Source: Gamarada debralockiae
Taxonomy: Eukaryota > Ascomycota > Leotiomycetes > Helotiales > Hyphodiscaceae
Assembly (NCBI GenBank): GCA_002803225.1
Contig: NXFV01000775.1
Location: 1 to 36,613, forward strand
DNA: 36,613 bases
Direction: 5' to 3'
Position numbers and translations under genes: made by a program. The notes beneath the pieces are model-generated. The model saw only the letters and a list, made by a program, of their open reading frames with translations. It was not told the DNA's origin and made no database searches. Shown here piece by piece: positions 22,391-31,853 of the stretch (position 1 is the first letter of the stretch; every line of letters begins with the position of its first letter).

Positions 22391-22975
22391 ATTTCGGGGT
22401 TTAGAAGCTAGGGTTTAAGAAACTGTAGTTGTACTTAAACTAGTTAAGTTTAAACAGTCCGTACACCTCAAAATGACAAACTAGATCGTACAGATTTTAC
22501 AAACTAGAAAACGGACTAGTTCCTAAAAATTTATCCCGTATACGGACTGTTGAAACTACTTGATACACTAGGGCTATAGTTAAGAAGGTGATTCTCTTAC
22601 ACGTTGTTCGTCTGAAGATCGAACAAATTCGGTGTCTATTTTCGAGTCTGATAGGAAACATTGGAATCTTTACAGTGCTCAATCGCTGAGTTATTAATTA
22701 TACCGTATTCGCTGTCTAATGAGACAAATAGACTAGTCCAAAAATTACTGTACAATGGTTCTGTCTAATCCGTATGCGGATGTCGTAACAAAGTCAAACC
22801 ACTGGAGCCTTGGTCCTTATGCTCCCCCAGAGACTAGGCCACTACTTTGACTCCTCCACGGATCCGCAGACCCATCCAATAAGAGCGCCGTGAAGACTAA
22901 GGAAAATTCAGTTAGCTTTATTCAATACCCAACTAAGGGAAGAGACGATAGGGGAAAATTTGCTCTGGGAATGAC
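22391..22975. other. AT-rich flank of the hAT relic
   Basis: No gene seen. It holds the inverted repeat listed separately and probably the 3' end of the hAT element. The right end is the 3' flank of the minus-strand repeat-protein gene. Confidence 0.4.
22453..22551. repeat. 11-bp inverted repeat, possible transposon terminus or small foldback
   Basis: AACAGTCCGTA (22453-22463) is perfectly complementary to TACGGACTGTT (22541-22551), with 77 bases between that also repeat ACGGACTAG-like words. It lies about 60 bp beyond the last recognisable hAT coding sequence. It could be a nested MITE or part of the hAT end. Confidence 0.5.
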
Positions 22976-24638
22976 TTATTCTCCACAGAAGCTGGCGCCC
23001 GCATCTGCACAAAGGAAAGCAGCCATCTCCGCACGACCAGCAAGGGAAACCGCAGCTGCCGTCTCACCTGTGATAGCCACACCGAACGATCCCTTGAGAG
23101 TAGCGGAAATATCGGCCGAAGCGCTCACAGCGACTTCGATCAAGGCCATTGCGCTAGAGTCGAATTTGTATCCCGCACCTGCTCCAGCTCCGATTCCAGC
23201 CTCGGCCCCTGCGACACCGGCGATACCGAAAGACATCCAGGCCATGACTGTTCCACGGAGTTCGGCTTCGAGAGAGCAAGATGAACCAGAGAGCCAAGCA
23301 GACAGAAGGGCGGCAGCGGAGGCTTTCAAGGAAGCAGCCAATTCACCAGCGGCACAGGTCTTGAGAGATGTGAGAATGACGGCGTCAAGGGCTGTACCAG
23401 CTGTGCCTGAGCACCAAGTCAAATGGGTGGCTTGGACATCAGCAATGAGGTGGCCGGTAGCGTCCAAATTGCTAGATAGTCCAGAGTTAGCGTTTTCCCA
23501 TTCAACTGTTGAATTGATTGAGCAAATTATGATAGTTGCACTCACCCAGCGATTTGACCACCAACAGTGGAATATCCATAAGCGCTGCTACTCTCGGCAG
23601 CATGAACTCCAGCGCCCAAGGTTCCCTGCAACCACAAGCCCAGGGAAGCCTTGAGACCAGCGTCGAGCGGGCAATGAGGTCCAGAAACCCAGGAAAGAAG
23701 CGAAGCCTGGATTGATGCACCCACAGATCCTGCAACTCCACCGGCTTCGCAGACGCGGAGACCGGCATGAACTTCGATGTCCAAACCGGCGAATACAGAT
23801 CCATCGATAAAGGTTGTCAAGCTGGATTGCGACTCCGCGGTAGAACGATGGAGAAATCTGCTGAGCTACCAATGGAAGCGCCAACTTCAGCCTTGGCACC
23901 GACAGTGAGCCAGGCTTGAACCCAGCTCTTCATGTCGGTACTGAAAGAGCATTCGGAAGACTGTGAAAATCTGGAGTAAGCAGATATTACTAATATATAT
24001 CGGCAGGAAAAGTGATATCCGAAAGCTACGTACCTTGAGCCATGCGGCGAGAGCAGCTTGAGCCGAAGCTCTGAGAGAAGCAGCGATGCCACCCTTGGCA
24101 CAAGCGTTGAGAGCTCCAGAAATAGCAGCATCTATTTCAGTTGTTGCAGAAGACTCGAGCCAGGTGAGAAGGGATGATTGATCGGCCGAGGAGAGCACTG
24201 AGAAAAGGCAGGGACCCTGGCCAAAGCTTTCGAACAAGACACCGTTGAGGAAAGCAATGACGCTACGGCCTCATCAGCAGCAAAGGAGACGTCAAGAGCC
24301 ACCTGAGCCCATGCACCGATGATGAACGTCTCCCCAGCGTTGCACCATTTCTTGAGTTCTTGGCAGGTTGCGAGATTGATGTAAGCGGCACCGGCACCGT
24401 TGAGCCAGGAGAGAAGAGCTTGTCTGTTAACAGCGTCGACTGATCCAGAGGCAGCACCTCCCACATACGCTTCAAGGGCACCAGCGACGTTGGAGTTGAA
24501 TCCAGATGACGTAGAGACGGATCGAGAAACCATTGTTCCCACAGATCCCAAGCCGGAGATTCGACGCCCGACCGAAGTAGTTGGGGCGGCCAAGGCCATG
24601 GATGCCAGAATGGCGAAGGTGGTGAGTTTCTTGACCAC
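22976..24638 (-). pseudogene. Secreted-type Ala-rich tandem-repeat protein (novel), reading frame disturbed
   Basis: The first segment opens with a signal-peptide-like VKKLTTFAILASMALAAPT. The body repeats a unit built on A-S-x-Q-A-x-L-L-x-W-L-x-G, then about 8 residues, L-D-A, and a second L-x-x-W/C-x-x-G. Examples: NRQALLSWLNG (24428), SADQSSLLTWLES (24189), ASAQAALAAWLK (24069), ASIQASLLSWVSG (23715), VQATHLTWCSG (23437), ASAAALLSAWLSG (23323). Two introns fit in phase: 24266-24217 (50 nt) and 24033-23961 (73 nt). Two later junctions (about 23855-23825 and 23555-23520) have intron-like borders but miss phase by one base. The start also fails: the ATG at 24640 is out of frame with the signal peptide by two bases. 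It is either a recent pseudogene or has an unusual structure (upstream first exon, non-canonical splicing). It ends with a Gly/Ala-rich tail at 22976. I know no family with this repeat; a cell-wall or extracellular role is inference. Confidence 0.6.
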
Positions 24639-25027
24639 ATTGGTGATGTGGAAGTATTAAACTTAGTGAATGTGGCGATTTAAAATTAAGGTATAGAAGG
24701 AATGAGAGGCTGAAGAACGGAGTTTAACGAATGTGTTCGTAAAGCGAATGAGTGTGATGTTGAACTGAGTCTAAAGAGAGAAGGCAGTTGGGAGCGACCA
24801 ACTGATTATATATTCATAAGATGGAGTCTCGCTTCGGATCGATCTTTTCGATCCATGAGAGCCCCTGAAGCTATGTTTTAGCGGGAGACCGACATAAGGC
24901 CCATCTAGGAGTAGTCCAGCAAGCTTTTTCGAGGCCTCAAACTTGGAGACCTTCGAACAGTGACTCGTTTTCTCTTTCAGACTTCTGAACTATCGAAGTA
25001 AGCAAGTGAGGTGGATTGGGTAGCGAT
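24639..25027. other. Intergenic region upstream of the repeat-protein gene
   Basis: No gene. A perfect 7-bp hairpin GGATCGA/TCGATCC (24837-24843 with 24849-24855, 5-base loop) and an AGTTGG/CCAACT hairpin (24787-24804) lie about 150 to 215 bp upstream of the start, where promoter elements are expected. Confidence 0.45.
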
Positions 25028-25437
25028 TCAGAATATCTTGGCACTATAGTAGCTTGAGCTTCTTGGCAGATGATCGACAGCATTATGGATCAATTCTAGA
25101 CAGGGGACAAGGGTATATCTAACGTATGGAACAACCCATGAACAGCCCATGAAGTATCTTGATGCGGGATCATTCTTGAAGAGACCATTGAAGTAACTCG
25201 GATAAGTCGTATAACGACAAAATGTTTCCTTCTCCTGTTGTTCTTGGATGAAGAGCCTCAGGGACTCCTCGTGCACGGACAAGCCAACTTCACAAAGGGT
25301 GGCTCCGTAATTAGTTGCGCAGGCCAGAATAAATTTCGACACAAATTTACGAAAATCTCCCTGCCTTCCTGCCTCCCTAACCTTGGTAAGGAAATCTTCA
25401 GCACGCACTGCCGTGGAACGAACCACCCAGATTATTG
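25028..25437 (-). pseudogene. ORF relic, unidentified, without start codon
   Basis: An open minus-strand frame of about 140 codons with normal protein-like composition, for example FLTKVREAGRQGDFRKFVSK, ACATNYGATLCEVGLSVHEE and FNGLFKNDPASRYFMG. It has no in-frame ATG near its 5' end; the frame is closed upstream by a TAG at about 25457, which could be a splice acceptor. I do not recognise it. It is either an internal/last exon of a decayed gene or chance; the composition favours a former gene. Confidence 0.35.
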
Positions 25438-25970
25438 ACGCTTGGGATTTGACAGGCTACCAACTTGCAAGCCGAGGGAAAGAATTCCAGCGCCTTTGTC
25501 TTAGCATCCAGTGATCCTGGGTTCCCAGCAGCTCTATTTCAGCCACCGACCTTGTCATGGAGGTTGAAGCTTGGGAAATAATTGAAAAGAGCAAACAGGA
25601 GAGAGCGGCAGGTCCCGGACCCTAGATTGACGACGGCCGGAAGGGTGAACAAGCAGTGAGATGCCGTCTCTCACATAATTTTGCAATAGTGAGGTCTTCT
25701 GCATTGTACTTACTGTGTAAGAGATGTTGTCTAGAATGCGCGTGTTGTGAACGCAACGCAAACGCGTATCTTTCCGATATTTAGAAAACGCGGTCGCGCC
25801 TCCATGACGCCATACCTTCATTTGTCAATAGATAATTTGGAATAGTTCTGTTCGAACAGAGATGGGATAAAATGATTCAGCCCACCCCGAATCCTCCTCA
25901 CCCAAAATGTCCAACTTCAACACGATATATCCCAACCAAAACAAGTCCAAATTTTTCAAACGAAGCAAGG

Positions 25971-26040
25971 TAACCCTAATCCTAAACTGACCCTAAACCC
26001 TAGCCTTAATTTTAACCCTCAAATCCTACTCTAAACCTAG
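25971..26040. repeat. Degenerate telomere-like CCCTAA repeats, interstitial
   Basis: Within 70 bases the words ACCCTAA, CCTAAA, ACCCTAAACCCTAG, TAACCCTC and CTAAACCTAG recur, resembling diverged (CCCTAA)n, the complement of the TTAGGG telomere repeat used by most filamentous fungi. It is flanked by unique DNA, so it is interstitial here, not a chromosome end. Confidence 0.5.
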
Positions 26041-26131
26041 CCTTTGCCGTCGCAAGCTTCAGCAGGCCTTCGACAGATTTTTGGCTAGAGTCCTGGCCTG
26101 TGCACTTGGATTTTGTATCGTGCGCCACATG

Positions 26132-26165
26132 GATTCAGGCGCTTTTGGTGGGGGGCGCCTGAATC
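26132..26165. repeat. Perfect 11-bp hairpin
   Basis: GATTCAGGCGC (26132-26142) pairs with GCGCCTGAATC (26155-26165) around a 12-base G/T-rich loop. No coding context and no downstream T-tract, so it is not a bacterial-type terminator. It may be a transposon scar or foldback. Confidence 0.7.
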
Positions 26166-26422
26166 ATTAATCAGAGATGGAGAGGCAATTTGGAGGCGCT
26201 CGTTAAGCTTCATTGGGCGGCAGTGGAGATTGGCAAGAAGCTTAAAGAGGCAATTTTGAAGTCGAAGGGCAATTTTGCTCGAGCACGAATATCGAAACCC
26301 TACTCCGTACCTATGCAGGTAGTTTAACCGAAAGGGAAAGCCTACGACTTTGGCAGGGCACGATACACAGACCAGGCGCTGCAGCAGCTTTGCACGACCT
26401 CAAGATTGTATAGGCACTGGAA

Positions 26423-26492
26423 ATATGAAGGGATTTTCAGTGCGGTTATACAGCCGTGTGTTTATCCAAACACACTGAAAATCCCTTCATAT
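26423..26492. repeat. Perfect 20-bp inverted repeat with nested hairpin (foldback/MITE-like)
   Basis: Arm 26423-26442 (ATATGAAGGGATTTTCAGTG) is the exact reverse complement of 26473-26492, with a 30-base centre. The centre holds a second 8-bp perfect hairpin, GTGTGTTT/AAACACAC, which overlaps the right arm, so two structures compete. The perfect arms in non-coding DNA suggest recent origin or selection. Confidence 0.8.
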
Positions 26493-26994
26493 CTCTTTGT
26501 CCCCTTCATTTTGCCTGGACCCACCACCCTGGGGAGCGGGGTTGTGGGTGATGGCGGAACCCACGGATACCAACGAAGTACCTCTAGTTCATCTTATCAT
26601 AGGGCCATTTCAATGAGCGGCTGACTTGGGCCACCCAAGATGGTGTTGCTACTCCCATCGTCAGGGGTTGCGCTTTGTTGTTTAATTTCCCCACACGGCA
26701 GCTAGCCCAGCGGTTTCAAGGTAAGGTTAGGCTGAATGTGACTATGTACTACGTAGCTGTACTGCGCGTTGGAATGGGTTTTGGCTGCAAAGGTAGCGCA
26801 TTCAACGTTTTCTTATTTAAACGTTATCGCCAGCCAAGGGCTCTACATTCCTCTTTCTGTTCCTTCTCAGTCATTTATTCCCTTCCCTTACCACACTCAT
26901 AGCCCTCAACACAACTATCACCACAACCGCTTCATTCTTTCAGCGGACACTCTTTAACTTTGAGTTATATGAAAGCAATTGGAAAACTTTGTAG

Positions 26995-28520
26995 ATGAAG
27001 AGCCGCGTTTCTTTTTCGTCTGCCCTCGCGGCATTTGCGCTCATTGCATCCATCGCTGCTGTACCTAGCTTTCCAGCGAAGATCCAACGTCGAACTGGCG
27101 CTCCTCCGCTTCCGCCATGCCCTTCCTTCACGCCATATACCTATCTCGGGTGTTTCTATGAGGCCAATCCTATGACTTTGCAATATAACCCCAATCTAGA
27201 CTTCAACAACATGACCGTCGAGATTTGCACTGCTACTTGCAAGGTAAGGATGACTATCTCTATCCTATGTTTAGGCAAGTCATTAACTAATCATTTGACT
27301 AGTCCAATGGATTTAGATACGCTGGCTTGGAATACTCTGGAGAATGTTTCTGTGGGACAATGTTCTCCACTCCTGCCCCTGAGACAGACTGCAACGCCCC
27401 ATGTACCGGCAACCCTAACGAGATCTGCGGTCAGAACCAGCGTATCTCTATCTGGGAGGATCCTACATATCCGTTTGTTGATATATCCACCATAGCCGCT
27501 GACTACACGCCCTTGGGTTGCTATACTGAGGGAATAAATTTCCGTGCCCTTCCATATCGCCAAAACCAGCTTAGCTCAACCAACCTCACCACTGAGGAAT
27601 GTCTTGCTGCTTGTGGGAATGAGTACTATCCCTTAGCAGGCACTGAATTTGGCGGGGAATGCTATTGTGGGGCCATACTTCAGGATGGCAGTATGCCGGC
27701 TCCTGGGACGGAATGCAACATGCGCTGCACCGGAGACGCGACTGAGATATGTGGAGGACCAGCTCTGTTGAACGTCTATATGGCAACAATCCTAGAGCCA
27801 AATGAGCCTTGTGGGAAATCATCGGCACTGCCTTCGACTACCACTACTTCGACCTCCACTACTTCGACCTCCACTACTTCGACCTCCACTACTTCGACCT
27901 CCACTATTTTAAGCTCCACTTCAAGCACCCCAGCCTCTGCGCCATGTGCCAAAAACGTATGCTTTTCAACCCAGTTCAATAGCCAATCTGTCCCTTCAGG
28001 AGACATAGTTTGGCTGAGTGCTGCCTTCAAACCCAAGTTCTCCGGAACTGCCGCTGATATCAGTTTCACCAATTCTTATGTTCTAATCAACAATGTCCAA
28101 GTCTCGCCAATTCCGCCGAACTCCTATATACAGCTGGACTCGAGCCTGCAATCCTGTGGCACCGCACAATACATCAACGGCGCGTGGCAAACGGTCGCAC
28201 CCCTTCCTGGATCTGGTAATACATTTTTTTCTGCCGTCAGCATTCCTGTCCCGTCTGGTGTAAACTGGGCAAATGCTCGAGTCTCATGGTGCGGAGATGT
28301 TACTGCGCCAGGCGAGGTCGACATTCAAATCGCCGCCGCCGTTTACACTTCTTGCTCCGAGAGTGCTGCCAATCCCGAAGCCTGTGAGACACATACGAAT
28401 TATCATGCAGGTGTTCCTACACGTTGCTTGAATCACTTGGTTCCCGGAGGCACTGGAGGTGGTGGGAGCAACTATTCAGGATCTTTGTCCGCTACATATG
28501 CTGTCTGCAAGGCCAATTAG
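26995..28520 (+). CDS. Secreted protein with two WSC domains and an unassigned C-terminal domain
   Basis: Exons 26995-27243 and 27303-28520 with a 59-nt GTAAGG...ACTAG intron give 488 residues. The signal peptide is about residues 1-22 (SSALAAFALIASIAAVPSF). WSC domain 1 (about 46-138) starts YTYLGCFYEANP and carries SGECFCG and CNAPCTGNPNEICG; WSC domain 2 (about 150-245) starts YTPLGCYTEG and carries GGECYCG and CNMRCTGDATEICGG. A Thr/Ser linker with 15-bp DNA repeats follows. The last 200 residues contain eight or more Cys and beta-rich sequence (ADISFTNSYVLINNVQVSPI, ending YAVCKAN) and match nothing I know. There is no membrane helix or GPI-type tail, so it is probably soluble or wall-bound, unlike WSC stress sensors. 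WSC domains bind carbohydrate (wall glucans or similar). Neighbouring genes offer no context. It appears intact. Confidence 0.88.
27837..27906 (+). repeat. 15-bp tandem repeat coding a Ser/Thr linker
   Basis: ACTTCGACCTCCACT repeats about four times, nearly perfectly, inside the WSC gene and encodes TSTTS units of an O-glycosylation-type linker. Because 15 is a multiple of three, copy number can change without breaking the frame. Confidence 0.85.
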
Positions 28521-28559
28521 GTTTGGAGCGAACTACTTTTAATGTCACCTTTGTTCATT

Positions 28560-28745
28560 CTACAAAAATTGAGTCTTGGGGTAGGAATTACGGATGGAAG
28601 GATCTCGTGGGAAAGAAGCCTGACGTAGACTTCTGAATGTGGGTGGGTGAAGGAAAGGTATTTCCTTGGAAAAGTGCAATTTGAAAATATCATAAGCTTC
28701 ATTCCACACATTTCTCGTAAGAATTGGAGATTCCAATGGATTTGC
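28560..28745 (-). pseudogene. Second Zn2Cys6 regulator relic (regulatory-domain start)
   Basis: Reading minus from about 28745: SPILTRNVWNEAYDIFKLHF, SKEIPFLHPPTF, RQASFPRDPS, then a stop near 28560. This is the same region as VLDEAYDIFKLHFSTEMSFL in the plus-strand relic at 20015-20610, and the DNA is also clearly alignable (a shared GATATTTTCAAATTGCA and CCCACGAGATCCTTCC). The two differ at many sites, so they are old paralogues. No zinc cluster is found next to it. It lies tail to tail with the WSC gene. Confidence 0.7.
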
Positions 28746-30109
28746 CGTCCGGTTCTTCGTATTCCTAGTCGTTATTCCTCGTTAGTTCTCCGTCGGTGTG
28801 CAAAGTTACCAGACCTGGAAAATTCCGCACGCTGTTGTGAGCTGCATCAATAAAAGACGAAACAGCTGTTGTGTAATATTGGCGTTGATAGATGACGGCG
28901 ATCATTGCCCTTCGGGTAGCCGTCTGAATTCCAGTTACAAACAAGATTAAATCCCTTATTGACATGCGAGAAAGCACGGAATGCCAAATAAACACTTAGA
29001 TGGCCCCAAAAAACCCCGTTCTCTCACCAGCAATATATTCCACTTTTAAGCAAGTGTCTTCTCTACTCGATCTAGATGGTTTCGGCCTTGCCCATCGTCA
29101 GAGAGATATAGCCGTGATCTTTCGAAGGCGGTCTAGACAAATTGCACACAAGAGCAAGGCTGAAGCAACCTGATCCAGGTACTGGTTACGCATCTCTTTG
29201 TATTAGCGTCAGAGGCGTCGTAGACATGCTTGCACATTGTCCGAGCTTAGCAGGAGGCTCTTGGCGGGCCATAGGAAGGCGTATGTGGCTGGTGAAAGTC
29301 CGCACAGTATATGGGTAGAAGAGCGGCCGGAGCCAATGTCATTGTCAGCCCGGCTTTACAGTTCCAATGGAAACGCGTTTGTGGCAGATAGTCCAGTATG
29401 GGTGCAGGACATCAACAGGAGTTATTCGTACGCTACATATGTCTTCAGGGGTCGGTTACTATCTGTAACCCAGTCAGCTAATTGGTGGTGGAACTTACCG
29501 CTGGCCGCTTGCACATATCCAGAGCTGCGACATCTGCGTCATCTGCTCTGTCCACCGCAGCTCCATAAGTTGCTGCATCTCCTCGAGTCGCCACATCACT
29601 GTCAGTTGGAGCCGTATTTTGGGGGCCGAAATATAGTGGCATTTCTAGGACTAGCTGATAATCTAAGGAGCTGAAATACAAGGAGGGGAAGAGCTCCTAC
29701 TGTATATACAGTACTACAAAAGAGGGGAAAATACAGGCTATACCCGATTAGGCAGTTCCAACCAACAATCACCTTCTTTTCCTCCGCGAATGGGCCGGCT
29801 CTGGTAGGGTTTGGCTCAAAGCCCACGCTGGCCCGCAAGGCGCCAATGTTCTCAAAGTTGAACTTTGCCTTCTCCAACAGGTGACCCACTGCCCTCAACT
29901 TAAGGAGTCGTGCGATCACGGGAATTTCCGTTAGGCGGGTGGAACATTCCGATGCGCCTCCATAAAAACTTTTGAAAATACTGGGAGCACGGACCGTATC
30001 AGTGCCTCCAACCAACTTCCTTCGCATGCTGATCATCGAATCGCTGACCAGTCGGCACATTAGTGGTGCCTAATGCCGGCGCCAGCAGGTTGATGCTCCT
30101 CGGAAGTAG
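28746..30109. other. Gene-poor stretch with one uncharacterised ORF
   Basis: A minus-strand frame from an ATG at 30060 to 29602 (152 codons) has a Lys/Arg-rich first half (ARLLKLRAVGHLLEKAKFNF) and a hydrophobic second half (WNCLIGYSLYFPLFCSTVYT). I recognise no family. The plus-strand ORF 29237-29674 overlaps it in antisense. Both are reported only as possibilities. The rest shows no structure. Confidence 0.3.
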
Positions 30110-30837
30110 GGGTGTGATATTATGTATAATTCAGACCTGATTACAAATAATCGTATAATCCGATAAAAAGTAGATTATATATTAGATAGGAGAGTAATAG
30201 TATCTAGGAGAGAGAATAAATATAAGAGTAATAGTATATATAATTTTTAAATAAGAGTATTACTTTTAAGGGAGGACTAGGCTAACTTTAGCTATTAATC
30301 AAAGAAGAAGACAGAAACTAGTAATAAAATGCATATACTATATATACTATAAGACTATAAGTATTAAAGACTAGAGAAGGGTTATCAAAAAAGTATTATC
30401 CTAAAGCCAAAGGAATAGTTAAATAGTAAAAAGAATAAAGAGATTTTATTAGCTTTAAATACAAGGACTATTAAAATTATAACTATTCAAGATATAATCT
30501 TGCCTTTTAATCTAAATTAAGTAGTATTATAATACCTATAGAGGTATAGAGTTAAATTTTATTTATAAAGCTAATTAAGATAATAATTATAATTATAAAA
30601 TTAAGAGATTTAGATTAAAATTAACTAAGTTATAAAGTAGTAAACTTAAGTTAATTATAATCTTAATTTTAGTGTTCCTCACGTATAATCGAAGCTTAAA
30701 AGCACTAATACAAGAGCTAGCTTCTTAGCCAATAGTATACTTTAAATCTAACACTAAAAATCATAGCTAATCAATAATCTTAGACCGGCCACTAATCAGC
30801 GATCTTAGACGAACGGGAAATAGTTTTATATTATTTA
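30110..30837. mobile_element. TA-rich, RIP-like block, element family unclear
   Basis: Base composition drops abruptly at about 30110 to very AT-rich, TpA-dominated sequence. The border reads AGTAGGGGTGTGATATTATG, a purine run followed by TGTGATA, which would fit the start of an LTR. Two GC-richer islands (30670-30730; 30770-30825) contain a near repeat, AATCAATAATCTTAGAC and AATCAGCGATCTTAGAC. No protein motif survives. Confidence 0.5.
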
Positions 30838-31470
30838 GAAGAGTATATTAGCTCGTTTATTATACTTGTCTAAGATATAAGTAATTATAAAGTTAAATTA
30901 TAAGAGGATTAAGGACTATTATATTTACTATTCTATAAGCTTTTATATAGTTATAAAATACTCGAGGTTCTTGTAATTTATATAGATTTAAAAATATTAT
31001 ATACTTTATAACTTAAAATCCTATTCTTTAAGATAATATATAATTATAAGTATTTCTTTATTATAGATCTTATAATTATACTCTATTAGTATATTTTTCT
31101 TAGAAAAGAATATATAAGGTTATATTACTTTACTCTTATAGACTTATATAAGTATATTTTTAACTACTTAGCTAAATAAGTTTGTTTTTAGGATTATTTC
31201 TTATTTAAGATTAAATTATATTAGTACTAATCTTAATAAAAATATCTTCTTAAGCTTCTTAAAGGTATTATTAGCTTTTAAGGTCTATTTAAAAGCTTAG
31301 TCCTTATAAGTTAATAGTATTAGTAGTAATATAATTCTTAAGTAGTCCTTAATAAATATTTAATAAAAGTTTATAAATCTAAGGAAACCTTATACTTCTT
31401 TTACTATTATTAAAGCTTCTTACTTTAAAATTATTTTAACTTTATTTAAGTTTATTTTTATATTAGTAAT
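30838..31470 (-). mobile_element. Truncated second copy of the Gypsy RNase H region
   Basis: Base 30841 aligns with 35081 and 31450 with 35690 at a constant offset of 4240, without any insertion or deletion over about 630 bp. Differences are mostly C/T and A/G. The minus strand encodes the degraded RT/RNase H junction of the element at 33119-36613. Homology stops sharply at about 31470. Confidence 0.8.
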
Positions 31471-31776
31471 TATTAGAACAGGTTAGTATTACAGCTCTAA
31501 GAGCTAAGACGTCGCGTGCTAGGAGCATATAACCTAAGCGAGCTTTTGGGACCTTCTGAAGATTATATATTACATATTACTTATAATAGCTTTTCTTCTA
31601 TACTCTTAATTAGTAATATATACTTAACCTAAGCCTTAGCCTTACTTATATTACTATACCTATATAATTAGATTATTACTAAATCAATAGATTATAAGCC
31701 TAGGTTAGCCTATAGCAAAAGGAAGAGTATATATTACTAAATAATAGAAAAAGTCTTTAATTAAGAGTAAAGTAAA
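31471..31776. other. TA-rich filler with one GC-normal island
   Basis: 31485-31560 is GC-normal (CGTCGCGTGCTAGGAGC in its middle) in otherwise RIP-like DNA. TAGTAATATATACT-like sequence near 31611 recurs inverted near 31725, suggesting element ends. No gene. Confidence 0.35.
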
Positions 31777-31850
31777 GATAAAGTAATATAAAGTAATATA
31801 AAGTAATATAAAGTAATATAAAGTAATATAAAGTAATATAAAGTAATATT
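31777..31850. repeat. 10-bp tandem array (AAAGTAATAT)n
   Basis: About seven consecutive perfect 10-bp units AAAGTAATAT, ending exactly before copy B of the dispersed repeat. The perfection contrasts with the mutated surroundings, so the array arose or was homogenised after RIP. Confidence 0.9.
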
Positions 31851-31853
31851 ATA

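Larger units (their letters stand above)
26041..26994. other. Gene-free stretch with two strong foldbacks; promoter of the WSC gene at right end
   Basis: Besides the two hairpins listed separately, no gene is supported. The pyrimidine-rich 26850-26940 with CACA-rich sequence just upstream of the ATG at 26995 is typical of a fungal 5' leader. The short plus-strand ORFs 26406-26957 overlap in two frames and show no motif. Confidence 0.5.

Noticed and set aside
22890..23654. Plus-strand 254-codon Ala/Pro-rich ORF
   Set aside because: Antisense of the Ala-rich repeat protein, whose minus-strand repeats and signal peptide make biological sense.
27776..28072. Minus-strand Val/Glu repeat ORF
   Set aside because: Antisense translation of the 15-bp repeat in the WSC gene.
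31777..31850. CRISPR-like array
   Set aside because: Units are contiguous 10-mers without spacers, in fungal nuclear DNA; a simple tandem repeat.
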